A stretch of 26,661 nucleotides of DNA from Dehalococcoidia bacterium UBA1332 (GTDB lineage: Bacteria > Chloroflexota > Dehalococcoidia > Lucifugimonadales > Lucifugimonadaceae). A program made the position numbers and the translations under genes. A model generated the notes under the pieces. The model was not told where the DNA came from. It did not search any database and worked only from the letters and a program-made list of their open reading frames with translations. Location: NCBI GenBank assembly GCA_002306745.1, contig DBSW01000153.1, positions 1-26,661 of the forward strand. The letters run 5' to 3'. Below, piece after piece: positions 6,957-14,481 of this stretch (position 1 is its first letter; each line of letters opens with the position of its first letter).

Positions 6957-7763
6957 ATGTTAACGCGCCGAGTCATTCCATGTTTAGACGTAGATGCCGG
7001 TCGGGTGGTTAAGGGCGTTAGCTTTGTCAATATACGTGATGCTGGTGACCCAGCAGAACTTGCTAGATTTTACAACGAAGAAGGAGCAGACGAACTAGTT
7101 TTTCTTGACATTACGGCTTCTTCCGATGCTCGAAACACCATGGTTGATGTGGTGCAGAAGGTTTCGTCCGAGGTGTTTATTCCATTAACAGTAGGTGGAG
7201 GAATTCGATCAGTAGATGATATGAGAAAAATGCTCGAAGCCGGCGCAGATAAGGTTTCGGTCAATTCCGCTGCTGTTTTAGACCCAAAACTTATCGAAGC
7301 TTGTGCAAATGAATTCGGGTCACAGTGTGTTGTGGTTGCTATGGACGTAAAAAGACAATTTGATACAACAAACAACAATATAGAAGTAAGCCAAAAAGTT
7401 TCCAAAAACGCCAGATGGCAGCTATACACCCACGGCGGAAGACGACCGACAACTCGAGACGCAATAGAATGGGCAGAACAGGTAACCGAACTAGGTGCTG
7501 GTGAACTACTAGTAACCAGTATGGATGCCGACGGTCAAAAGACGGGATACGACAACGATCTACTTTCAACCATTTCGGGTGCTGTCAAAATTCCTGTTAT
7601 AGCCAGTGGCGGAGCCGGCAAAGTCGAACACTTCTTCGACGCACTAAATGAAGGAAAGGCTGACGCTGTACTAGCAGCGTCTTTGTTCCACTTCGGTGAA
7701 CTTAAAGTTTCAGAGGTTAAGGCATATCTTTCGGAACGCGGCATACCGGTAAGAAAGGTATAA
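6957..7763 (+). CDS. hisF: Imidazole glycerol phosphate synthase, cyclase subunit HisF
   Basis: The protein begins MLTRRVIPCLDVDAGRVVKG, the HisF signature with the first catalytic Asp (D11 in CLDVD), and later has LLVTSMDADGQKTGYD with the second catalytic Asp. GGGIRS and ASGGAGK bind the phosphates. It joins ammonia from HisH to PRFAR and cyclises it to IGP. At 268 residues it is somewhat longer than the usual ~250; the extra residues lie between MDVKR and WQLYTHGGR (QFDTTNNNIEVSQKVSKNA). TGGAG at 6944-6948 upstream of the ATG supports the start. Confidence 0.95.
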   Translation: MLTRRVIPCLDVDAGRVVKGVSFVNIRDAGDPAELARFYNEEGADELVFLDITASSDARNTMVDVVQKVSSEVFIPLTVGGGIRSVDDMRKMLEAGADKVSVNSAAVLDPKLIEACANEFGSQCVVVAMDVKRQFDTTNNNIEVSQKVSKNARWQLYTHGGRRPTTRDAIEWAEQVTELGAGELLVTSMDADGQKTGYDNDLLSTISGAVKIPVIASGGAGKVEHFFDALNEGKADAVLAASLFHFGELKVSEVKAYLSERGIPVRKV

Positions 7764-7766
7764 CCA

Positions 7767-8513
7767 TTGCCTGTAACATTAAGATCAGGTCAACCTCCCC
7801 TTCCCGATGCTATCGCATTCGACTGCTATGACACATTGTTCCTAAATTCGCACGATGGATGGAAGGAAACTTTCGCTGAAATCATCGAAGACCAGCATCT
7901 TCCAATAGACAAAGAAGAATTCTGGACTCGATGGCGCCACTACGAAGTCAATTTTCGTAAAATCCGAACAGATCTCGGTCGCCCCTATAACAGCCCACCA
8001 TTCAAGTCCTATCGCACAGCCTGGACTGAGTGTTTCACGCAGGTATTCGATGACATGAATTTAAATACCGCCGATGCAAAAAAAGCGGGCGATCGTGCGT
8101 CTCTACATATGACTAACAGACCAATATTCCCAGAAACAGTCGAGGCATTACGTCTTCTTCAAGGAAGGGTTAAACTTGGCGTTTTCTCCAATGCAGACGA
8201 CGAAGGACTAAGGCCGCTTTTGTCCAACGCTGGATTATCGTTTGATTTTGTGGCTAGCTCCCAGTCAGCCCAGGTTTACAAGCCGGCGCTCGCGGCATTT
8301 GAACATTTGTATGCAGGATTAGAGACTAACCCAGACAAAGTATGGTACGTCGGCGACAAATTATTTGATGACATACTTGGAGGCTATAGGTCTGGCGCAA
8401 CTACAGTCTGGATCAACCGTAATGGGGAAGAAGTCGATCGAGAACCTGAACCAGATATTGAAATCAACGATTTGCGAGAATTATCTGGGATACTCGAACA
8501 TATCGGTGGATAG
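7767..8513 (+). CDS. HAD-superfamily hydrolase in the his operon
   Basis: All four HAD motifs are present in 248 residues: motif I D19-C-Y21-D22-T23, motif II S141-N142 in GVFSNADDEG, motif III K172 in VYKPALAAF, and motif IV VGDKLFDD with D197 and D201/D202. A helical cap lies between motifs I and II (subclass I). At the second Asp position of motif I it has Tyr, as in haloacid dehalogenases (D-x-Y-G-T), rather than the Asp of most phosphatases, so the chemistry is uncertain. The TTG start at 7767 is three bases after hisF, with GAAAGG inside the hisF end as ribosome-binding site. The position next to hisF and hisIE makes a histidinol-phosphate phosphatase an obvious but unproven idea. Confidence 0.85.
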   Translation: MPVTLRSGQPPLPDAIAFDCYDTLFLNSHDGWKETFAEIIEDQHLPIDKEEFWTRWRHYEVNFRKIRTDLGRPYNSPPFKSYRTAWTECFTQVFDDMNLNTADAKKAGDRASLHMTNRPIFPETVEALRLLQGRVKLGVFSNADDEGLRPLLSNAGLSFDFVASSQSAQVYKPALAAFEHLYAGLETNPDKVWYVGDKLFDDILGGYRSGATTVWINRNGEEVDREPEPDIEINDLRELSGILEHIGG

Positions 8514-8610
8514 TCTATGAACCTTTTGAAAACATTCACAACATATTCAATCTTTTTTCCACAGTAAATTCGGTACAACAACTTCTTTCACATCCATCAG
8601 GAAATTTTCA

Positions 8611-9237
8611 ATGATTCAATTCGATGATCGCGGATTACTACCAGCAATTGTCCAAGACGCTAATTCAGGTCGCATCCTGATGCACGCTTACATGAATCAG
8701 GATGCACTAACTCGAACGCTTGAAGGACCAGATGCATGGTTTTACTCCCGTAGCCGACAGGAACTATGGCGCAAAGGGGCAACATCCGGGAACCTACTAA
8801 AAGTTGTAAAAGTTGAACAGGACTGTGATGGTGATGCACTTATAGTAAATGTCAATCCGGTTGGTCCTGCATGCCACACTGGTAAGAATTCTTGTTTTGA
8901 CGACAGGGTTCTAGACTCAGACATACTAATTTCTCAGGGCAGTAAGGAAAAACTCGGACCAGGCATTCTTCAAGAGCTCTTAGCAATCATTAATCACCGG
9001 GTATCACAACGACCAGAAGGTTCTTATACTGCAGAACTGGTGGAAAGCGGACCCCGTCGCATAGCGCAAAAGGTGGGCGAAGAAGCGGTGGAAGTCGCAA
9101 TTGCTGCGGTTAGCCAGTCTCACGATGACGTAGCAAATGAAATGGGCGACCTGCTATTTCACTGCATGGTACTCTTAGCCTCATTAAACCTGCCAGCCGA
9201 CCAAGTTTGGCAGGTCTTGGCTGATCGCAGGCACTAG
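8611..9237 (+). CDS. hisI: Bifunctional PRA-CH cyclohydrolase / PRA-PH pyrophosphatase HisIE
   Basis: A fusion protein of 208 residues. The N-terminal HisI domain (1-~105) has WRKGATSGN, the metal-binding D71-C72-D73-x-D75 and the zinc cysteines C72, C88 and C95. The C-terminal HisE domain (~115-205) has YTAELVESGPRRIAQKVGEEAVEVAIAA, the MazG-like EExxE pattern, and NEMGDLLFH. It hydrolyses phosphoribosyl-ATP to PR-AMP and opens the ring, steps two and three of histidine synthesis. AGGAAA sits about seven bases before the ATG. It ends the rightward his cluster after a 97-base gap, so it may also have its own promoter. Confidence 0.94.
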   Translation: MIQFDDRGLLPAIVQDANSGRILMHAYMNQDALTRTLEGPDAWFYSRSRQELWRKGATSGNLLKVVKVEQDCDGDALIVNVNPVGPACHTGKNSCFDDRVLDSDILISQGSKEKLGPGILQELLAIINHRVSQRPEGSYTAELVESGPRRIAQKVGEEAVEVAIAAVSQSHDDVANEMGDLLFHCMVLLASLNLPADQVWQVLADRRH

Positions 9238-9246
9238 TCTAAAGAC

Positions 9247-9261
9247 ACCATTTCTAATGGT
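9247..9261. terminator. Possible weak bidirectional terminator hairpin
   Basis: ACCATT-TCT-AATGGT forms a perfect six-pair stem with a three-base loop in the 40-base gap between the converging hisIE and DUF1385 genes. There is no strong T-run on either side, so its strength as a terminator is doubtful. Confidence 0.35.
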
Positions 9262-9277
9262 TAGTCAGTTCGCTAAA

Positions 9278-10246
9278 TCAACCCGGTTCCACCGGTACGA
9301 ACGGATCTGCTGCAATTTCTGACTTGTGGTCACTGGGTTTTGCTCGACCTTCATCCATTGCAATAGCATACTCAATTGCCGTGATTGCAACTTCAACCAT
9401 CTCTTGATCCGGGTGACGGGTAGTTAAATCCTGCAAAAGAATGTTCGGGAAATTGAACCAACGCACCCAGATCCTGTTCTGGTGTGTACCTGCGTATCTA
9501 ATGAACTCATAACTAATTCCTGCAATTACAGGCACCAGTACTATTCTAGACACGATCAAGAACCAAAGCGGATCGCGTGGAAAAAGCATGAACATAATGA
9601 TCGACACGAGAACCACGGTCATCAAAAAGGAGGTTCCACAGCGAGGATGAGCTGGAGGGAAACGCATCACTGACTCTACAGTAAAAGGTTCTTTCGCTTC
9701 ATAGGCATGAACAGCCATGTGCTCTGCACCATGGTAACCAAAGACCCTTTTGATGTCATTCATTTTCCCAATCAACCATACGTATCCAATAAACAAGCCC
9801 AGCCTTATACCACCTTCAACAATATTCGCTGCGAAATTATTGGCACCGTTTATCTCAACAAGGCGGGATACAAAGACTGGAATCAGGAAAAATATGACAA
9901 TACCAATGACCAGAGAAACAGTTATGAGAGTCGCCATTGCTATCGTAGATAACTCTTGATTCTCCTCTGGATTCTCATCAACCGCAGCTTCGTTAGCAGA
10001 AATCGTTAATGACTTCATGCCAACCAAAAGGGTTTCCAATAGCACTAAAACACCACGCAAAAAGGGTATGCTTCTGAGAGAAGAGTTTGCCCAGCCTTCA
10101 AGAGGAATGGATCGGCGGACAATCACTCCGTCAGGACGCCTAACGGCGAGTGCGCCGCGACTTTGACCGCGTATCATCACTCCTTCGATAACCGCTTGAC
10201 CGCCGTAAAGAACAGGACTTTGATTAGATGATTGATTTGCTGTCAA
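9278..10246 (-). CDS. DUF1385 family membrane protein
   Basis: A 322-residue protein of the DUF1385/COG3872 family, recognised by GGQAVIEGVMIRGQ (about 15-28), YHGAEHMAVHAYE (about 171-183) and HPRCGTSF (about 200-207). The His, Glu and Cys in these motifs suggest metal binding, and the family is often annotated as a predicted metal-dependent enzyme; the true function is unknown. Hydrophobic stretches near 102-128, 145-161, 207-223 and 227-247 indicate four membrane spans. The TTG start at 10246 has no clear ribosome-binding site, but the conserved N-terminal motif begins 14 residues later, so little can be missing. It is the last gene of the rplU-rpmA-rpmE run, and neighbouring rpmE is a recurrent context of this family in Chloroflexota and Firmicutes. 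Confidence 0.85.
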   Translation of the reverse strand: MTANQSSNQSPVLYGGQAVIEGVMIRGQSRGALAVRRPDGVIVRRSIPLEGWANSSLRSIPFLRGVLVLLETLLVGMKSLTISANEAAVDENPEENQELSTIAMATLITVSLVIGIVIFFLIPVFVSRLVEINGANNFAANIVEGGIRLGLFIGYVWLIGKMNDIKRVFGYHGAEHMAVHAYEAKEPFTVESVMRFPPAHPRCGTSFLMTVVLVSIIMFMLFPRDPLWFLIVSRIVLVPVIAGISYEFIRYAGTHQNRIWVRWFNFPNILLQDLTTRHPDQEMVEVAITAIEYAIAMDEGRAKPSDHKSEIAADPFVPVEPG

Positions 10247-10298
10247 AATTAAGACTAGACACTGAAAATCGAACCCAGTATTGGTGCCCTTGCGTGTT

Positions 10299-10520
10299 TT
10301 AAGTCTTGTCAGTAGACCCGCCGAGATTATACCGACGCATCATGCGCTCTACACGACCTTCGGTATCGACAATCCTTTGCTCACCTGTCCAAAACGGATG
10401 GCATTTGCTGCAGATTTCAGTCCGCAAACTTTCTGATGTTGACCCAATTTCCCAATTATTACCGCATGCACAGGTAACAACTGCGTTTTCGTAATACGTA
10501 GGATGAATGTTAGATTTCAT
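10299..10520 (-). CDS. rpmE: 50S ribosomal protein L31 (zinc-binding type)
   Basis: A 73-residue L31, starting MKSNIHPTYYE and ending in a basic RVERMMRRYNLGG. The zinc-binding cysteines are present as CACG at about 17-20 and CSKCHPFWTG at about 37-46, which makes this the C+ form that needs zinc rather than the zinc-independent YkgM type. It sits in the large subunit near the central protuberance and bridges to the small subunit. It follows rpmA by 13 bases and precedes the DUF1385 gene. Confidence 0.96.
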   Translation of the reverse strand: MKSNIHPTYYENAVVTCACGNNWEIGSTSESLRTEICSKCHPFWTGEQRIVDTEGRVERMMRRYNLGGSTDKT

Positions 10521-10533
10521 ATCTTTGATTTAC

Positions 10534-10806
10534 CTAAACAGAAGTGGACACGGTTACAGGGTCAACATTGACTCTTTTTTGGTCTTTACGGGCATAATCG
10601 AACCTCACCTGACCATCGATTAATGAATATATAGTATGGTCTCTACCAATCCCAACATTGTCCCCGGTGTGAAACTTGGTACCGCGTTGACGGACGATAA
10701 TCGACCCAGCAGTCACGTGTTCACCGGCGAATGCTTTAACGCCTAAACGTTTGCCTGCGCTATCTCTTCCATTACGGGAGGTCCCGCCACCTTTTTTATG
10801 TGCCAT
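10534..10806 (-). CDS. rpmA: 50S ribosomal protein L27
   Basis: A 90-residue L27 beginning MAHKKGGGTSRNGRDSAGKR, the conserved N-terminal tail that reaches the peptidyl-transferase centre. It lacks the cleaved N-terminal extension (FF at the cleavage site) found in Firmicutes L27, so no Prp protease is needed. AGGAA lies eight bases before the ATG. It follows rplU by 38 bases. The obgE gene that often comes next is not here; rpmE is instead. Confidence 0.96.
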   Translation of the reverse strand: MAHKKGGGTSRNGRDSAGKRLGVKAFAGEHVTAGSIIVRQRGTKFHTGDNVGIGRDHTIYSLIDGQVRFDYARKDQKRVNVDPVTVSTSV

Positions 10807-10844
10807 TTATAAGTTCCTGTTTAACTTAGATAGCTAGGCTTTAC

Positions 10845-11168
10845 CTATTTCGCTGAAATAGACTTTATCCTTACAGACGTGAATTGCTGACGATGACCAC
10901 GCTTCACACGCTGCCGGGTCTTATTCTTATATCTTAACGAAATGACCTTTTCTGCTTTACCATGTTCGGCAATCTCACCGACCACCTTCGCGCCCGCTAC
11001 GGAGGGGGAACCTACAGATAATTTTCCACCGATCGATGTCATCAACACGCTTTCAAACGTGAAATCAGATCCAACTTCACCGGGAAGAGTTTCAACAGAT
11101 ACCGTATCACCTTCGCGAACTCGGTACTGTTTTCCACCAGTCTTAATTATTGCGTAGTCTGTAGTCAT
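10845..11168 (-). CDS. rplU: 50S ribosomal protein L21
   Basis: The start chosen is ATG at 11168, giving a 107-residue protein MTTDYAIIKTGGKQYRV..., which matches the ordinary L21 N-terminus and length (~103). The frame stays open 30 codons further upstream to an ATG at 11258, but those residues have no counterpart in L21 and belong to the leader. The C-terminal half has the basic RYKNKTRQRVKRGHRQQFTSVRI typical of L21, which binds 23S rRNA. First gene of the rplU-rpmA-rpmE-DUF1385 run. Confidence 0.94.
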   Translation of the reverse strand: MTTDYAIIKTGGKQYRVREGDTVSVETLPGEVGSDFTFESVLMTSIGGKLSVGSPSVAGAKVVGEIAEHGKAEKVISLRYKNKTRQRVKRGHRQQFTSVRIKSISAK

Positions 11169-11386
11169 TAATGTATATCCGTTCAGTTCCCAACCTAGAT
11201 ATTCTACGTTCGCGAGAAGTCTATGGTCAATTTCATTTTTGATGTTTTTAGTAAACATTAAGAAATAAGTCCATATTTCTGAACTAACTCCACGAATTAC
11301 CGATTTTCGGGGTAGGCTCTAGGGATTCCATAATAAATCTATAGTTTCAAAGATTTAAAACTTGATAGCTACTAACTGTGTCCCTG
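11169..11386 (-). promoter_or_regulatory. Leader/promoter region of the rplU operon
   Basis: The 218 bases between the glycosyltransferase gene and the chosen L21 start contain no gene I can support. On the minus strand there is a small hairpin AGAAAT-N8-ATTTCT and a CCGA-AAA-TCGG stem, neither followed by a T-run. Ribosomal-protein leaders often fold to bind their own product, so this may be an autoregulatory leader, but I cannot match it to a known L21 leader family. Confidence 0.3.
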
Positions 11387-12778
11387 TTAATCAATAATGT
11401 ATTTTGGAATCAAAACTCCGCTTTCCAAAGCGATACGAACCTCAATTTCAAGGCTCTCGGAGGCATGTACTCGGTCGCATCTAATTTCAGATCCAGTCCT
11501 TAAAATTTCAGTGAGTTTTGGGTAGCGGCGACTTTCACTCGTATAGTCATTAAATATTTCTTGGTCATTAACATAAACCCAAGGAGCCAGAATCAAATGA
11601 TCTTCAGAGCTCATAGTTATCCTGCGTTGTTCTATTGGACCGCGAACAATAACCGCTTCATACGCATCAATCATTGATTTCTCAGAGAACGCGTCGCTAA
11701 TCTGTAACCTACCGTAGGACAAGCACGTATCGTTTTCTTGCGAAGTTATATCTATTACCGCTGATGCTGCTGCCTGGAAATCACCATACGGCACAAGAAT
11801 TGCGCCTTCAATTCCTTCAAATTGACGCAGAGCTCCAACCTGAGCGCAAATAGCTGGTGTGCCGTTTGCAATCGACTCAACTGGAATGAGTCCAAAAGAT
11901 TCTATGAACGAGCCAACACAAAGAGTCGCATCACCTGATGCGAGATACCCAGGCATTTCATTCGGAGGCAGCCATTCATGAAGTTCAACCAACTCACTCG
12001 CTTCATATTGCTCAGCCAAAGCGTATATCTCCTGACATACAGTTACAGATTCATCTAATACTTTCCCATTTGAATAAGCAGGCATCAAGAGACGGACTCT
12101 CTTGTCAGGTTTCAATTTCTGAACTTCGAGAGCAACCTGAAATGCTTCAATCACACCTTTTGTAGGCTCAGGTCTATGAGGGAAAAGTAGTATCAGATCT
12201 TCTTCATCTCGAGGAGACACACTAACCGGAAGTCGCGGAATCGGAATTTCGTTTGGTACAGATACTCCATTAGGCGCAACAAAGATTCTTTCTATTGTCT
12301 CCTTGCCGGATATCGCTATAGTAGCTTCGATGCATGCTTTCAAATACGCACTTGGCACAATAGTTGCACCCGCATCTAGAGACAGCGTAGATATTAGAGC
12401 TTCTTCATAGACATAATCGTGAATGGATCTGATCACATCAATATCTTTTAACGCGTGACGTAGATAAACGGCGTCGGCATGAAGATAAATACGGTCACAC
12501 CAATCTCCTGCTTCTCTCAATACCTTAGCAGTCTGTGCTAAATCTATTGGTGCAACCTTATGAGTCGATGGGAACGCCCCCCTTAACTTTAATTCAGGAT
12601 GAACGACGACCCCAGAAATTTCGAAGTCACCAAAATGTGCTTTGGTAGCGCAACACCATACCCGTACATCATGCCCTGCCAACTTTAAACCTGTAACAAC
12701 ATCAGCAAGAACCTTCTGAGATCCTCCGATTACTAGATCAGGGAACAATGGGGCGACTGAGACGACAGCAATGCGCAC
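11387..12778 (-). CDS. GT4-type glycosyltransferase (GT-B fold)
   Basis: The start is set at GTG 12778, which begins VRIAVVSVAPLFPDL, the first Rossmann strand, and falls nine bases after the flavin-reductase stop; an ATG at 12850 would overlap that gene by 64 bases. The 463-residue protein has the N-terminal acceptor domain with GGSQKVLADVVTGLKLAGHDV (glycine loop) and a C-terminal nucleotide-sugar domain with FPHRPEPTKGV and the GT4 E-x7-E motif (E293...E301 in ESFGLIPVE). It should transfer a sugar from a nucleotide donor to an unknown acceptor. Roughly the last 85 residues (after EAVIVRGPIE) extend past the usual GT4 end and I do not recognise them. It is co-transcribed with the flavin-reductase gene upstream. 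Confidence 0.82.
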   Translation of the reverse strand: MRIAVVSVAPLFPDLVIGGSQKVLADVVTGLKLAGHDVRVWCCATKAHFGDFEISGVVVHPELKLRGAFPSTHKVAPIDLAQTAKVLREAGDWCDRIYLHADAVYLRHALKDIDVIRSIHDYVYEEALISTLSLDAGATIVPSAYLKACIEATIAISGKETIERIFVAPNGVSVPNEIPIPRLPVSVSPRDEEDLILLFPHRPEPTKGVIEAFQVALEVQKLKPDKRVRLLMPAYSNGKVLDESVTVCQEIYALAEQYEASELVELHEWLPPNEMPGYLASGDATLCVGSFIESFGLIPVESIANGTPAICAQVGALRQFEGIEGAILVPYGDFQAAASAVIDITSQENDTCLSYGRLQISDAFSEKSMIDAYEAVIVRGPIEQRRITMSSEDHLILAPWVYVNDQEIFNDYTSESRRYPKLTEILRTGSEIRCDRVHASESLEIEVRIALESGVLIPKYIID

Positions 12779-12786
12779 CTTAAAAC

Positions 12787-13302
12787 CTATACGTCGCGGT
12801 CTGCGGAAACTGATGAGCCTGATAACCCAACAAACTCTCGCTGGAACCAAACTAAAGGATTGCCGTCATCTAGTTGTATTGACTCTACTTCTCCAATAAA
12901 CACCGTGTGATCTCCTGCCTTGTGCGCAGCGATTACCCTGCATCCCATAGCAGCTATTGCTTTGGCGATTATTGGAATTCCTGACATATTAGCCACGAAT
13001 GAAGCGTCTAGTTGACTAAAGTTCTTCTGCGGGTCGGCGAAATGCATAGCAATATCGCTCTGATTTTCATTGAGAATACTCATCCCAAAACGACCTGTAT
13101 TACCGATATAGGTATGAGTTTGACGTGTTTCACCAATTACCGCAAGAACTAAGGGCGGGTCTATGGAAACCGATGTAACACTACTAGCAGTCATCCCATG
13201 AATTGATCCATCAGGTTCAACAGTTGTTATCACCGTAACGCCGGTTGCAAACTTCGACCAGGCATCACGATATTTATTCCTGACGGGATCAGAAAGATGC
13301 AA
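12787..13302 (-). CDS. Flavin reductase-like FMN-binding protein
   Basis: A 171-residue flavin-reductase domain (HpaC/RutF type), with the family pattern FATGVTVITT near residue 18, GMTASSVTSVSIDPPLVLAV (about 36-55) binding FMN, and GRFGMSIL / DHTVFIGEVESI in the second half. These proteins use NAD(P)H to reduce FMN or FAD, often supplying a separate oxygenase; no oxygenase is next to it here. The ATG at 13302 is preceded by AAGG. It heads a two-gene leftward unit with the glycosyltransferase, a pairing whose logic is not clear. Confidence 0.87.
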   Translation of the reverse strand: MHLSDPVRNKYRDAWSKFATGVTVITTVEPDGSIHGMTASSVTSVSIDPPLVLAVIGETRQTHTYIGNTGRFGMSILNENQSDIAMHFADPQKNFSQLDASFVANMSGIPIIAKAIAAMGCRVIAAHKAGDHTVFIGEVESIQLDDGNPLVWFQREFVGLSGSSVSADRDV

Positions 13303-13323
13303 ACCTTAGCTTCCTTACGATTG

Positions 13324-13352
13324 ATTTTGACTTCAATAAATTAATTTGCCAA
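13324..13352 (-). promoter_or_regulatory. Candidate sigma-70 promoter for the flavin reductase gene
   Basis: On the minus strand TTGGCA (13347-13352) and CAAAAT (13324-13329) are separated by exactly 17 bases, 22 bases upstream of the ATG. The -35 box matches five of six consensus bases, the -10 four of six. Confidence 0.35.
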
Positions 13353-13380
13353 TTTTGTGCAAGTATAGCTTCCAATTACC

Positions 13381-14481
13381 TTACTGCTCACGCCAAATAA
13401 CTGGATCTGGATCAACGTAGCCAGATAGTTCCACATAAGCGTCACCAAAAACATTTTCGCCTTTTAACTGCCCCTCAACGTTCACCTTACCTTCCCAATA
13501 AGTCGAGGCTTTTGGAAGGCTACCTAACACTTCTTGATTCAACAAAAGCGGCGTGAGGACGAGGTTAATTCCGATACTTCCTACCGTTAACTCCCATCCC
13601 GAAGGATACACGCCACCAGTGCTAGGACTCACCCAGTTGTCTAGTGCTTTTACATCGATACTGTCTGCTCCATATGATAAATGCGTCACCACTCCATCTG
13701 GAGCCATATAAGTACCGTATGCATCAATGACATCTCCGGTTATACCACGCACCTCGGTAACCATCAGAGATCCACCATTGTCGAGTTGAATTGCAAACCA
13801 TTGCCATCCGGATGGTTTTCCAAGTACAAAGAACTCTCCCCATTGGTGGTCAAACCAAGCTGTACCACTTACTTCGAAGGACTCTCCGCCAACGACTAAC
13901 TCACCATTGGCAATCTGACGCGGCCACGAATAGTAGTACGTCGACCCGACTTCTGTTGGCATCCAGCCGATTTCGTTATGCAGCATCGGAGCTGTTGATG
14001 TCGTTAAATCTAATGACAGCGATACAGTGTCATTTTTTGCTGAAAATTCATGGTCACCTGGATTGTCTCCAATCGTATAAAGCCAATCGGCTATCCCTAT
14101 ATCTAATACGCCTGCATCACTGAATAGCAATCCTGTGTCCGCTCGAGATGCTTCGTAATGTGTACTGCTATCTACATCAAGAATTCCAAGCTGAGCAACC
14201 ACGTTTGGTTCGTTAATCCCATCTTGGGCCTTAAACACAACAAAATGGAATCCGAATTCTCGTCCCAACTCCGTACTAAGATGACCATTGTGATACCACC
14301 ATTCAAGACGCGAGCCATGAGGATATTGATCCACAGCAATAACAACCTCGCGAGGTAAGGGAGTTGGATCAGCGACAGCATCAGAGGGAACCGGTCTCGT
14401 CTCGGAAATATTTACACAACCTGTCAATAGAACTAAACAGATCAACAATGACAAAAAAATGTTGCCCTGACTATTCGACAC
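13381..14481 (-). CDS. CrtC/AttH-like lipocalin-domain lipoprotein
   Basis: The 366-residue protein starts with a signal peptide (hydrophobic 8-20) ending in the lipobox L-T-G-C22, so it is predicted to be lipid-anchored outside the membrane. The rest has the CrtC/AttH (lipocalin_9-type) pattern: SRLEWWYHNGHL near residues 57-68, then SGTAWFDHQWGEF and PSGWQWFAIQLDNG near the middle, and a C-terminal second beta-barrel ending AYVELSGYVDP. Members include carotenoid hydratases and AttH-type proteins encoded with lipid-export permeases. Residues linked to catalysis cannot be judged here, so a lipid-binding role is as likely as an enzyme. The GTG start at 14481 overlaps the end of the MMPL transporter gene by 11 bases, so the two are translated together. 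Confidence 0.82.
   Translation of the reverse strand: MSNSQGNIFLSLLICLVLLTGCVNISETRPVPSDAVADPTPLPREVVIAVDQYPHGSRLEWWYHNGHLSTELGREFGFHFVVFKAQDGINEPNVVAQLGILDVDSSTHYEASRADTGLLFSDAGVLDIGIADWLYTIGDNPGDHEFSAKNDTVSLSLDLTTSTAPMLHNEIGWMPTEVGSTYYYSWPRQIANGELVVGGESFEVSGTAWFDHQWGEFFVLGKPSGWQWFAIQLDNGGSLMVTEVRGITGDVIDAYGTYMAPDGVVTHLSYGADSIDVKALDNWVSPSTGGVYPSGWELTVGSIGINLVLTPLLLNQEVLGSLPKASTYWEGKVNVEGQLKGENVFGDAYVELSGYVDPDPVIWREQ

Noticed and set aside
11169..11258. Longer L21 with 30 extra N-terminal residues starting at 11258
   Set aside because: The extra residues match nothing in L21, while ATG 11168 gives the normal N-terminus and length.
12779..12850. Glycosyltransferase start at 12850
   Set aside because: It would overlap the flavin-reductase gene by 64 bases with Arg-rich residues unlike a GT-B start; GTG 12778 begins exactly at the first Rossmann strand.
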